Shown: positions 6,967-15,376 of the stretch, in pieces | How the letters are laid out: each line of letters opens with the position of its first letter | Position numbering within the stretch: the stretch's first letter is position 1 | NCBI GenBank assembly: GCA_963774625.1 | Contig: CAVZFQ010000013.1 | Coordinates: forward strand, 186,001-250,000 | Reading direction: 5' to 3' | Source of the DNA: VAXT01 sp963774625 | GTDB lineage: Bacteria; Actinomycetota; Thermoleophilia; Gaiellales; Gaiellaceae | DNA length: 64,000 nt | The notes under the pieces: model-generated | Databases searched by the model: none | What the model saw: the letters and a program-made list of their open reading frames with translations, nothing else | Told to the model about the DNA's origin: nothing | Position numbers and translations under genes: made by a program

Positions 6967-9207
6967 TTACCTGCGGCCGACTACGAGCTTCACCGGGAAG
7001 CCGCTGCGCTTGATCTTTCCGCCCCTCGGGTTCTGGGCGATGACGCGGCCCGCTCGCCTCGCACGGGCCCGCCGGACGCGTCCGACCGAGCAGTTTCGGG
7101 CGCGGATCCGCTGCTTCGCCTGCTCGAGCCTCAGGCCGATCACCCGAGGCACCACGCAGCGCGAGGGTGGCGGGGGTGGTGGAGGCGCAGGCGGCGGGGG
7201 TGGTGGTGGAGGAGGAGGCGGCGGCGGCGGAGGTGGAGGAGGTGGCGGCGGGGGTGGTGGAGGCGGCGGGGGTGGAGGTGGAGGAGGAGGCGGCGTCGTC
7301 GGTTGTGCGCTCCGGAAGACTCCAGCGCCGGCGGTCCCCGCAAGCGCATGCCCTCCAGGTTCGATCGCCAGCGCCCAAACGTTTCCACCGACCGGGATCA
7401 GCCCACTGCTGACGTTGCTCCAATCGTCGCCGTCCGTTGTCGAACGAAAGACTCCGCCGGCGGCTCCCGCGAAAATGTGCCCGGACGAGTTGACGGCCAA
7501 CGTGTTGACGTCGCGCGGCGTGAAGCCGGTGTTTTGCTCCGTCCAGGTGTTGCCGTTGTCGGTCGATCGGAACATGCCGCCGCCCTCTCCGAACACGGAA
7601 AAGGTGCCGGCAAAGATGTGACCGTTCTGGGCGATCGCCAGCGCCGCGATGTCGGTCGACGTCAGGCCGGTGTCGACCAGCGTCCAATGGGCGCCACTGT
7701 CAGTCGACCGGTAGACGCCGTCGCCGCAACCCGCAGTTCCGGCGAAGATGTGACCGGTCGCATTGATCGCGAGCGACCAGATGTTCCCGCACGTCAGGCC
7801 ATCGTTCACGGCGGTCCAGGTCTGGCCGTTGTCCGTCGATCGATAGACGCCGCTGCCGGGATAGGTTCCGGCAAAGATGTGCCCGCTCGCGTTGATCGCC
7901 AGCGCCCGAACGTCCGTCGTGATCGCACCGTTGCCGACGTCGACCCAGGTTTGCCCGTTGTCCGTCGAGCGGAAGACGCCGCCGGCGCCACCGACGAAAT
8001 CAGCCCCGGCGAAAACGTGGCCGCTCGAGTTGATCGCGAACGTTCTCACGTAGCGCGCAGGCAGGCCGTTGTTGACCTTCGCCCAGCTCTGGCCACTGTC
8101 CATCGAGCGGAACGTGCCGCTTCCGTAGGTCCCGGCGAACACGTGATTGCTCGCATTGACGGCAAGCGCTCGCACGTCGGTCGCTACCAGGCCGGCGTTC
8201 TTCTCGCTCCAGGCCGCCCCGCTGTCGCTCGAGCGAAAGACGCCGCCGCCGAAATAGGTCCCGGCAAAGATGTCTCCACTCGCACCGGTGGTGAACGAGA
8301 GGACGAACGTGGCCGCCAATCCGTTGTTGACCTGGGTCCAACTATCTCCATTGTTCGTCGAGCGGAACACACCGTCGCCGTAGATGCCGGCGAACAGGGC
8401 TCCGCCTGTTGTGGCCAGCAGCGCATTGACGTTGTTCGAAGTCGTCAAGCCGTTGTTGACCGCAGCCCAGTTGTCTCCGTTGTTCGTCGAGCGGAACACG
8501 CGACCACCAAAATCGAAGCCTGCGAAAATATCCCCGCCTGCGTTGATGGCCAACGAGAGAACGTAGGGCTTCACCGTTATTCCGGTATTCACCTCGGTCC
8601 AGGTGTCTCCGTTGTTGGTCGAGCGGAAGATGCCCCCTCCCCACGTCCCGGCGAAGATATGTCCGCTCGCATTGATTGCCAGCGCGGGGACATAGGTGTT
8701 CGTCAAGCCGTTGGCGACCAGCGTCCAGCTCTCGCCGTTGTCCGTGGAGCGGAAAACCCCGCCGCCTTCGAACGTGCCGGCGAAGATGTGCCCGCTGGAG
8801 TTGATTGCCAGCGAGTTGACGAAGGGATTCTCCAGGCCGTCGTTGACCGCCGTCCACGTGTTTCCGCTGTCCGTCGATCGAAAGACACCGTTGAACGTTC
8901 CGGCGAAGACGTGTCCGGCGAAATTGATCGCCAGCGCGCGAACATTGGTGGTTGTCAGTCCGCTGTTGACCGACGTCCAGTTCTCCCCGTTATCCGTGGA
9001 GCGGAAAACGCCGCCTCCCTGAGTTCCTACGAAGACGTGGCCGCTCGCATTCGTCGCCATTGCCATGGCATCGCCGCCCTGCGGCCCGTTCGTCGCCCCC
9101 CAAAAGTCGTCACCAGCCGCAGTGGGCGACGCCGCCCCGGCTGGGAGAATCGGCACTAGCAGCGCGAGCAGTGCCACAGCGAGAATCGCTGTCGTTCGAC
9201 GGCGCAT
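6967..9207 (-). CDS. Secreted BNR-repeat beta-propeller protein with polyproline and PASTA-like tail
   Basis: A 746-residue exported protein. The start at 9207 is chosen because GGGAGG lies 7 nt upstream; a start at 9234 has no such site. After a signal peptide (LAVALLALLVPILPAGAA) come 13 repeats of about 42 residues, each with the sialidase-type box RSTDNGxTW and GHIFAGT, plus one truncated copy. These fold as beta-propeller blades, as in sortilin/Vps10-like proteins. A tract of about 50 residues, almost all proline, then leads to a ~60-residue C-terminal domain (PRVIGLRLEQAKQRIR ... GFPVKLVVG) with PASTA features, suggesting attachment to cell wall. No catalytic residues of sialidases are evident, so a binding or structural role is likelier. 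Confidence 0.82.
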   Translation of the reverse strand: MRRRTTAILAVALLALLVPILPAGAASPTAAGDDFWGATNGPQGGDAMAMATNASGHVFVGTQGGGVFRSTDNGENWTSVNSGLTTTNVRALAINFAGHVFAGTFNGVFRSTDSGNTWTAVNDGLENPFVNSLAINSSGHIFAGTFEGGGVFRSTDNGESWTLVANGLTNTYVPALAINASGHIFAGTWGGGIFRSTNNGDTWTEVNTGITVKPYVLSLAINAGGDIFAGFDFGGRVFRSTNNGDNWAAVNNGLTTSNNVNALLATTGGALFAGIYGDGVFRSTNNGDSWTQVNNGLAATFVLSFTTGASGDIFAGTYFGGGVFRSSDSGAAWSEKNAGLVATDVRALAVNASNHVFAGTYGSGTFRSMDSGQSWAKVNNGLPARYVRTFAINSSGHVFAGADFVGGAGGVFRSTDNGQTWVDVGNGAITTDVRALAINASGHIFAGTYPGSGVYRSTDNGQTWTAVNDGLTCGNIWSLAINATGHIFAGTAGCGDGVYRSTDSGAHWTLVDTGLTSTDIAALAIAQNGHIFAGTFSVFGEGGGMFRSTDNGNTWTEQNTGFTPRDVNTLAVNSSGHIFAGAAGGVFRSTTDGDDWSNVSSGLIPVGGNVWALAIEPGGHALAGTAGAGVFRSAQPTTPPPPPPPPPPPPPPPPPPPPPPPPPPPPPPPPPPPAPPPPPPPSRCVVPRVIGLRLEQAKQRIRARNCSVGRVRRARARRAGRVIAQNPRGGKIKRSGFPVKLVVGRR
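7164..7294 (-). repeat. GGN trinucleotide tract coding polyproline
   Basis: About 130 bases consist almost only of GGN triplets on the plus strand (CCN on the minus strand), interrupted once by Ala. It encodes the proline tract of the BNR/PASTA protein. Such tracts vary in length by slippage and are prone to assembly error; the reading frame is nevertheless kept here. Confidence 0.8.
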
Positions 9208-9344
9208 CAAGCAACCTCCCAAACGAGTGCTCATTCCCTCTCCCCTTTCTGAACCGGATCCCGGGAAATATCTTCTCCCTCTCCGCAGACAGGGTCAAGC
9301 TCACTTGCTACCGTTGCTCACAACTACGCAACTGGGAGCTGACG

Positions 9345-10380
9345 GTGACGACAGGTCGGGGAGCACTGGAAACATTGGGTGTCGGCGCCGATGCGGAGCA
9401 TGTCTATCGCGACCTCCTCAAGACTCCGGGGGCAAGCACCACCGATATTCACCAGCGCACGGCCCTGAGCCAGCGCCGCATCAGGCGCGCTCTGGACGAG
9501 CTCGAACGCAGGGCGATGATCGCTCGACGAAGCGGAGTTCCGGCCCGCTTCCAGCCTGCACCTCCCGACATCGTCGTCGAGGCCCTCATCAGCGCGCGAG
9601 AGGACGAGTTGAGCCAGGCCCGACTCGACGCTCTCCAGCTCACGACCTCTCTTTACACACCGCCCGAGCAGCCGCAGGTCGCGGACCTGATCGAGATCCT
9701 CTCGACCCGAGAAGCCGTCGCTGAACGATGGCTCCAGATGCAGCGGGTGACCCGTGAGCGGATCGAGGTCTTCGTCCGGCCGCCCTATGCCCAGGAACGC
9801 GTCGAGGACGACGAGGCGGTGCAACGTCTGCTCCACGAGCGCAGCGTCATGACGTTCGCGATCTATGACGAGGGCGCGCTTCGGTCACCGGGAGCGCTCG
9901 ACCACATCCGGCAGATGATGGGGCTCGGGGAGCAGACCCGCGTAGTCAGTCAGCTGCCGTTGAAGTTGGCTCTCTTCGATCGTCGGGTTGCACTCGTCCC
10001 CGTCAGCCACTCCGACCCCGAGAGCACGGTCGACGCCGGTTTGCTGGTGCACAAGTCTGCGTTGCTCGATGCTCTGATCGCCTTGTTCGACATCTACTGG
10101 CAGCGCGGTGCCGACGTCAGGCTGGATCACGACGAGACGACCGCAGAAGCGATCAGCAGCAGACGAGGACAGCGTGCTGACCCTGCTCGCCGCCGGTCTC
10201 AAGGACGAGACCATCGCCCGCCAACTCGGCGTCTCGACGCACACGGTCCGCCGACGGATTGCCGCCCTCCTAGACCGGCTCGGCGTGACGACCCGCTTCC
10301 AGGCCGGCCTTGCACTTGGCAGGCAAGGCTGGCAAGACTCGGACCCGAGTCTGTCGGAAGCTAGTCCGAGAAGGGAGTGA
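9345..10380 (+). pseudogene. TrmB/LuxR-type regulator, frameshifted near 10,155
   Basis: A transcription factor of about 345 residues in two frames. The start GTG at 9345 has GGGAG 6 nt upstream. The N-terminal ~60 residues form a winged helix of TrmB type (STTDIHQRTALSQRRIRRALDEL). A ~200-residue central domain follows (TREAVAERWLQMQRV), typical of effector domains in this actinobacterial group. The C-terminal LuxR helix-turn-helix (AAGLKDETIARQLGVSTHTV) lies in the next frame; the switch occurs in the AGCAGCAGACGAGG stretch around 10,153-10,166. Joining the frames gives a full-length family member, so this is a recent frameshift or a consensus error. The frame without the shift ends at 10,364. 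It is divergent from the BNR-repeat gene, a possible target. Confidence 0.7.
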
Positions 10381-10828
10381 CCATGGGATCGGGCTCGGCG
10401 AGCTCCTGCTCCAGGGCCGCGAAGGTCCGCTGAAACGCGCGCCGGATCCCGCGGGGGAGCAGGATCCGATCAGACAAGCCGGCGAGCCCGCCGCGCGGCT
10501 CGTACTCGACGACGAGTCGGTAGACGAATCCGTCACCGTCGGGCTCGAAGTAGCGCTCGTGCGACGCGTCAGGCAGGCCCGGCTGCGTGCTCGTGTAAAG
10601 AACGAGCCGGTTCGGTTCGAACGCCGTGATCGTCATCACCAGTTCGCGCTCACGCCCGAGCAGCCTGATCACGAGCCGTGCTGTGTCACCGCTGGCGGCC
10701 CAGCGCGAGCCTTCCTCGAGTCGGACGAAGCTGGGCCAGAACTTCGACCAGTTCGCGGTGTTCGTGATGAACGCGAAACCACGATCGACATCGACGTCGT
10801 AGCGATGAGCGGCTTCGATGCGCTCCAT
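10361..10828 (-). CDS. SRPBCC (START/polyketide cyclase-like) family protein
   Basis: A 155-residue protein with the SRPBCC pattern: an initial beta strand and helices (RGFAFITNTANWSKFWPSF), a series of beta strands (GDTARLVIRL, LVMTITAFEPNRLVLYTS, FVYRLVVEYEP) and a long C-terminal helix (RRAFQRTFAALEQELAE). These proteins enclose a hydrophobic pocket for lipids or polyketides; the ligand is unknown. A start at 10828 (MERIEAAHRY) aligns best with the family; an in-frame GTG at 10861 would add 11 residues and overlap the divergent oxidase gene. It ends 20 bp inside the convergent regulator gene. Confidence 0.7.
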   Translation of the reverse strand: MERIEAAHRYDVDVDRGFAFITNTANWSKFWPSFVRLEEGSRWAASGDTARLVIRLLGRERELVMTITAFEPNRLVLYTSTQPGLPDASHERYFEPDGDGFVYRLVVEYEPRGGLAGLSDRILLPRGIRRAFQRTFAALEQELAEPDPMVTPFSD

Positions 10829-10853
10829 GAAGTGAACTTTAGGCGCAGTCGAT

Positions 10854-12248
10854 GTGGGCACCTCGTGTAAAAGAGAGGTAGTGGCGGGGGGACCGGGCGA
10901 GCTGACCGACGGATTCGCGGGCGAGATCGTGCGCCCCGACGACCCCGGCTACGACGCTGCGCGCGCTGTCTGGAACAGCATGATCGACCGTCGGCCTGCC
11001 CTGATCGTGCGGCCGACCGGCACCGACGACGTCGTCGCGGCCCTCCGCTTCGCCCGCGAGCAGGAGCTCGTCATCGCCGTTCGGTGCGGCGGCCACAGCA
11101 TCCCCGGCTTCTCGACGTGCGACGACGGCATCGTGATCGACCTCTCGCGCATGCGCGGCGCCGACGTCGATCCCGAGCGGCGCACTGCCCGCGTGCGCGG
11201 CGGCTCGCTGCTCGCCGAGCTCGACGATGCCGCGCAGGCGCACCAGCTCGTCTGCCCGGTCGGCGTCGTCTCCCACACCGGGGTGGCCGGCCTCACGCTC
11301 GGCGGCGGGATGGGCCGGCTGCAGCGCAAGTTCGGTCTGACGATCGACAGCCTGCTTGCGGTCGAGCTCGTGACCGCAGACGGCCGGGTGCTGCGGGCAA
11401 GCGAGGACGAGAATCCCGAGCTCTTCTGGGGCCTGCGTGGGGCCGGCGCGAACTTCGGAATCGTGACGTCGTTCGAGTTCCGCCTGCATCCCTTCGAGGG
11501 GCAGGTCACGCACGGCACGGTCACCCATCCGATCGAGCGGGCCGAGAAGCTGGCCGAGCGCTACCGCGAGCTCGTGGAGGACGGGCCCGACGAGCTGTGG
11601 GCGTCCTTCGGCATGACCGTCGGAGGGGATGCTCGCGGGCCGGTCGCGTCGGTGTCCGTCCTACACAGCGGGTCGCCGGCCGACGCGGAGCGGGACCTCG
11701 CCGGGCTCCGCGCGCTCGACGATCCGCTCGAAGACTCTGTCGAGTCGAAGGCGTACCTGGCGTCGCAGCGACTATTCGACGCGCCGATGGAGTGGGGGCA
11801 GCGTTTCTCGATGAAGAGCTCGTTCCTCGCCTCGCTCCCCGAGGCGCTGGTGCGCGACTGGGCAGACCAGGTCTCCCGGGTGCCCGACGGAGCCGAGGGC
11901 GGCTTTTCGGTCTGGTCCTGGGGTCGCGCGATCGCGGCCGTGTCCGAGGAACACACTGCCTTCACCGGTCGCGACGCTGCCTACTGGGCAGCCGCCGAGA
12001 TCGTCTGGAACGACGGCGCGCTCGACGATGCCTGCCGCTCCTGGGCGCGGGCCGCGGCCGACACGGCGGCTCCGTACACATCTGTCGGGCGCTACGTCAA
12101 CGACGTCATCGAAGTCGGAGGCGACATCGCGCGCATGATCTACGGCGACGCGAAGTACGAGCGGCTCGTGGCGCTCAAGCGCGAGTGGGACCCTGACAAC
12201 GTCTTCCGGCTCAACCAGAACATCAGACCCAACGATGGCTCGATCTGA
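10854..12248 (+). CDS. FAD-linked oxidoreductase (PCMH/berberine-bridge type)
   Basis: A flavoprotein of about 455-464 residues. The PCMH FAD-binding domain is clear: RPTGTDDVVAALRFAREQ, then VRCGGHSIPGFSTCDDGIVIDLS, whose His in GGHS is the usual site of covalent FAD attachment, then GVAGLTLGGGMGRLQRKFGLTID. The C-terminus carries the BBE element (YGDAKYERLVALKREWDPDNVFRLNQNI). Members oxidise alcohols, sugars or alkaloid-like substrates with oxygen; the substrate here is unknown. The start is uncertain: GTG at 10854 or GTG at 10881, neither with a well-spaced ribosome site. The 3' end overlaps the next gene by 14 bp. Confidence 0.85.
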   Translation: MGTSCKREVVAGGPGELTDGFAGEIVRPDDPGYDAARAVWNSMIDRRPALIVRPTGTDDVVAALRFAREQELVIAVRCGGHSIPGFSTCDDGIVIDLSRMRGADVDPERRTARVRGGSLLAELDDAAQAHQLVCPVGVVSHTGVAGLTLGGGMGRLQRKFGLTIDSLLAVELVTADGRVLRASEDENPELFWGLRGAGANFGIVTSFEFRLHPFEGQVTHGTVTHPIERAEKLAERYRELVEDGPDELWASFGMTVGGDARGPVASVSVLHSGSPADAERDLAGLRALDDPLEDSVESKAYLASQRLFDAPMEWGQRFSMKSSFLASLPEALVRDWADQVSRVPDGAEGGFSVWSWGRAIAAVSEEHTAFTGRDAAYWAAAEIVWNDGALDDACRSWARAAADTAAPYTSVGRYVNDVIEVGGDIARMIYGDAKYERLVALKREWDPDNVFRLNQNIRPNDGSI

Positions 12249-12720
12249 AGCGAAGATCAAGGAAGGCGCCGCACCCTTCCTCGAGCTGGGCGAGGAGGTT
12301 CTGGCCGCAATCGTAGCTCGCCCCCGCGGGTGGACCCAGGCAGTTGCTTCGGCCGGCGGCGGGGCAGCGGCGGGAGCCGTCGGCGGCGCGATCGGGGGCA
12401 AGAAGCAGCAGCAGAGCATCGACGCTGCGCAGAAGTCCGGCTTCGAGCTCGCGAGCCCGATGGCGCTCGCAGTCACGCCGCGCCGCCTCTTGTCGCTCAA
12501 GGTCACAGCGCCGATCGGGCTCGGGATCGGAATGAAGGTCCAGGAGCTCGTGAGCGCGGTGCCTGTCAGCGAAGTCGACTCGATCGAGGTGAAGCGCCTG
12601 GCCGTCGGCAAGACGGTCACCGTCACGATCAGAGGGGTCCCGTTCGTCCTCGAGGTCGGGGCAGGAGCCGACGCCAAGGGCGTGGCAGAGGCGCTCGAGC
12701 GCGCCAAAGCGACGGCGTGA
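12235..12720 (+). CDS. Conserved hypothetical protein with PH-like C-terminal half
   Basis: A 161-residue protein. The N-terminal part contains a glycine/alanine-rich segment AVASAGGGAAAGAVGGAIGGKKQQQ, possibly a short membrane-associating or flexible region. The C-terminal half (FELASPMALAVTPRRLLSLKV ... VSEVDSIEVKRLAVGKTVTVTIRG) has the strand pattern of bacterial PH-like domains. Its start lies inside the end of the FAD oxidase gene and its stop overlaps the start of the phospholipase D-like gene by 4 bp (GTGA), so the three are probably one operon. The partner makes a membrane-lipid-related role plausible; no function is assigned. Confidence 0.65.
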   Translation: MARSEAKIKEGAAPFLELGEEVLAAIVARPRGWTQAVASAGGGAAAGAVGGAIGGKKQQQSIDAAQKSGFELASPMALAVTPRRLLSLKVTAPIGLGIGMKVQELVSAVPVSEVDSIEVKRLAVGKTVTVTIRGVPFVLEVGAGADAKGVAEALERAKATA

Positions 12721-14048
12721 GCTCAGCGAGGCGCAGGTACACGGTATTGCCAGTCGCGGTGGGCACGTTCGCCGCGCTGTTCGTGCTCGCTTACCGGCGG
12801 GTGCTCGGGGCCAGTCAGCGTCCGAGCTGGCCGCCGCCCTCAGACGCGATCACGTCGGCAGGTGCTCAGGCTGCGACGGAGGCGTTCGTTGCACGAGGTA
12901 CGGCCCGCCCGCACGATGCAGCGCTTCCGTTCGCGTGGTCGAGCGCGGCGACGATCGAGCCGTGGGCAGAGGGCGTGAACTTCTTCCCGAGGATCTTCGC
13001 CGATGTCGAGGGCGCGCGGTCGACGGTGCACATCCTGATGTTCGGCTGGCGCGAGGGCGAGATCGGGATGAGGATGGCGGCACTCCTGGAGCGGAAGCTG
13101 ACGGAGGGCGTCGAGGTCCGGGTGATCGTGGACGGGTATGGGTCGAGGCCGTACGAGCAGGCGCGGGAGATGTTCACGAGCCTCGCCGCCTCCGGGGCGC
13201 AGATCGTCGTCAACGACGTCTTCCCGCTCGACCGGGACGGCCTCTACCCCGACGGCCAGCGGGTCGATTGGCGGCAAGACGAGGTCGGCCGGGCCGATCA
13301 CCGCAAGCTCTACGTGATCGACGGCGCGATTGCGTGGACGGGTGGCGCGGGTATCGAGGACCATTTCGAGAACGGCGGCTTCCATGACGTGATGGTGCGG
13401 GTCACCGGCGACGTCGTCCGACAGGCGCAGGCGGCGTTCCTGACGAGCTTCCACGGCCACGGCGCGCCGCTTCCGTCCCAACTGTCGTCGTTCTTCCCGG
13501 AGCCGGCCGACCCCGGCTCGACGCCCATCGCGCTCGCACAGGTGATCCCCGGCGGGCACGTGGCCGCCTCGCAGGCGATCCGGGAGCAGATCGACGGCGC
13601 TCGGGAGCGCCTCGACGTAATGAACGCCTATCTCACCGACCGGGGCATGATCGACCGGATCGTTGCCGCCGCGCAGCGCGGGGTGCAGGTGAGGGTCGTC
13701 GTCTCGAAGACGTCCAACAACGCGCAGGCGACCGCCGCGCTGAAGCACCGCTACGCCGACATGCTCGGGGCAGGCGTCGAGGTGTGGGAGCTCCCGGACA
13801 CGGTCGTCCACGCGAAGGTCGTTGTCGCCGACGACGTCGTCAGCTTCGGCACGGTGAACCTCGACGCCTGGGCGCTCTACCGCAACTCGGAGATCATGAT
13901 GATCGCGCGGAGCGAAGAGGCCGCAGCGCTCATCGAGGAGCGGCTCTTCGAGCCGGACGTCGCCCGCTCGCAGCCCGGCGAGCCGCCCTCGGGCTTGCAC
14001 GAGCGCTTCCAGAGCTTGGTCTGGAGCAAGCTCGGACGCCTCCTCTGA
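12717..14048 (+). CDS. Phospholipase D / cardiolipin synthase-like protein
   Basis: A 443-residue PLD-superfamily protein. The GTG start at 12717 overlaps the previous stop by 4 bp. An N-terminal hydrophobic segment (TVLPVAVGTFAALFVLAY) anchors it to the membrane. Two HKD motifs are visible: HRKLYVIDGAIAWTGG and HAKVVVADDVVSFGTVNLD. The second has H, K and an Asp in the expected positions. The order and the spacing match cardiolipin synthase-type transferases, which join two phosphatidylglycerols or exchange head groups. Activity as phospholipase cannot be excluded. The preceding PH-like gene may be a partner. Confidence 0.82.
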   Translation: MSSARRRYTVLPVAVGTFAALFVLAYRRVLGASQRPSWPPPSDAITSAGAQAATEAFVARGTARPHDAALPFAWSSAATIEPWAEGVNFFPRIFADVEGARSTVHILMFGWREGEIGMRMAALLERKLTEGVEVRVIVDGYGSRPYEQAREMFTSLAASGAQIVVNDVFPLDRDGLYPDGQRVDWRQDEVGRADHRKLYVIDGAIAWTGGAGIEDHFENGGFHDVMVRVTGDVVRQAQAAFLTSFHGHGAPLPSQLSSFFPEPADPGSTPIALAQVIPGGHVAASQAIREQIDGARERLDVMNAYLTDRGMIDRIVAAAQRGVQVRVVVSKTSNNAQATAALKHRYADMLGAGVEVWELPDTVVHAKVVVADDVVSFGTVNLDAWALYRNSEIMMIARSEEAAALIEERLFEPDVARSQPGEPPSGLHERFQSLVWSKLGRLL

Positions 14049-14073
14049 GACCGACCGACCAGGTCAGGCGCAA

Positions 14074-15375
14074 TCAGCTGTCACCCGCAGCGTCGAGATC
14101 AGGCGACGCGGCGGCCCCTCGGTCCCGCGCCCACTTCCAGACGAGATCCAGCACCACCGCGAGCACGCCGATCGCGACGATCGCGCTAAACGTCTCGGGA
14201 GCGTTGCGCAGCGTGTCGACGGCGAAGAAGGCGAGCACAACGGCCGTCGCCGCCATCGCGACCAGGATGATCGAGCCCCGAGCGCCGGTCTCCGCGCGCA
14301 ACCGATAACCCGACACGCCGACGAGCAGGAAGATCATCAGCGAGCAGGCGCTCCCTACCGACGCGATGGCCGAGAGATTCACGACGTTGGAGACGACGAG
14401 CACGAGCGCCGCCGTGATCAGGAGGCCCGCGTGCGGCCCGAGCCGCGACCCACGGCCGAAGAAGGTCGGGAACTGTCCCGTCTCGGCAAGCGTCGAGGTC
14501 AGGCCACCAGAGGCGTACAGGGTCGCGTTCACCGACGAGGCGGTAGCGAGCAGCGCGGCGACCGCCATCATCGTGAAGCCGGCGTCGCCGAGCGCCGGCC
14601 GCGCCGCCTCGGCGATCGCGGTCTCCCCGTAGCCAATCACCTCCTCGGCGGTGAGCGTCCCGAACACGCCGAACGAGATGAGGAGGTAGAGGACGGTCGT
14701 CACGCCGAGCGCGACATACATCGCCTGCGGTAACTCCCGCGCGGGATTGCGCAGATCGCCGGCGGCGAAGGTGATCACGCTGAAGCCGAGATAGGCGAAG
14801 AAGGTGAGCGCCACGCTGGCGACGATGTCCGAAGCGGATGGATAGCCGCTGAACGCGAGCAGGTCGAAGTCGATCTCGACCAACGTCACGGCGATGAAGA
14901 CCGCGAAGACCGCCAGGAGCGCAACGACGATCAGCGACTGTGCCTTGTCGACCAGGCGTGAACCGACGATGCTGAGCGCCGCCATCGCGACCACGACGGC
15001 GGACGTGAAGACGTTGTCCCACCCACCGCCGGCGTCGTCGCCGACGAAGAGGGATGTTGCGTAGCTCCCGAATGCGACCGCCACCATCGAGCAGACGATC
15101 ACGATCGCCGCGAAGTAGCCGAGCCACGCCGCGATGCCGACCACGCGCCCGTTACCGAAGCCCTGGATCAGATACGCGAACAGCCCACCCGAGGACGGGT
15201 AGCGCACGCCGAGCTTGACCACCGTGTAGCCGAGCAGCGCGGCGACGATCCCCGCGAGGAGGAACGACAACCAGACCGCCGAGCCGGCGACGACGGCGGC
15301 CTCGCCGAGCAGCGCGAAGATGCCGGCACCGACCATGGCGCCGATGCCAAGGAAGGCCGCGCCGCGGACGGTCAT
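14074..15375 (-). CDS. APC-family amino acid permease
   Basis: A 433-residue integral membrane protein with 12 hydrophobic segments. The start is the ATG at 15375 (MTVRGAAFLGIGAMVGAGIF), placing the conserved glycine-rich first segment GAMVGAGIFALLGEA at residues 11-25 as in the family; the longer Arg-rich frame upstream overlaps the Dcu-like gene and is rejected. The ATG follows the upstream stop by 1 bp (TGACATG), so translation is coupled. It probably imports or exchanges amino acids. With the dipeptidase and Dcu-like transporter in the same operon, it fits a pathway using peptide-derived amino acids. Confidence 0.87.
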   Translation of the reverse strand: MTVRGAAFLGIGAMVGAGIFALLGEAAVVAGSAVWLSFLLAGIVAALLGYTVVKLGVRYPSSGGLFAYLIQGFGNGRVVGIAAWLGYFAAIVIVCSMVAVAFGSYATSLFVGDDAGGGWDNVFTSAVVVAMAALSIVGSRLVDKAQSLIVVALLAVFAVFIAVTLVEIDFDLLAFSGYPSASDIVASVALTFFAYLGFSVITFAAGDLRNPARELPQAMYVALGVTTVLYLLISFGVFGTLTAEEVIGYGETAIAEAARPALGDAGFTMMAVAALLATASSVNATLYASGGLTSTLAETGQFPTFFGRGSRLGPHAGLLITAALVLVVSNVVNLSAIASVGSACSLMIFLLVGVSGYRLRAETGARGSIILVAMAATAVVLAFFAVDTLRNAPETFSAIVAIGVLAVVLDLVWKWARDRGAAASPDLDAAGDS

Positions 15376-15376
15376 G

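Noticed and set aside
7164..7294. GGN repeat considered as a non-coding satellite or CRISPR-like array
   Set aside because: No spacer structure; it is in frame and codes for proline inside a larger gene.
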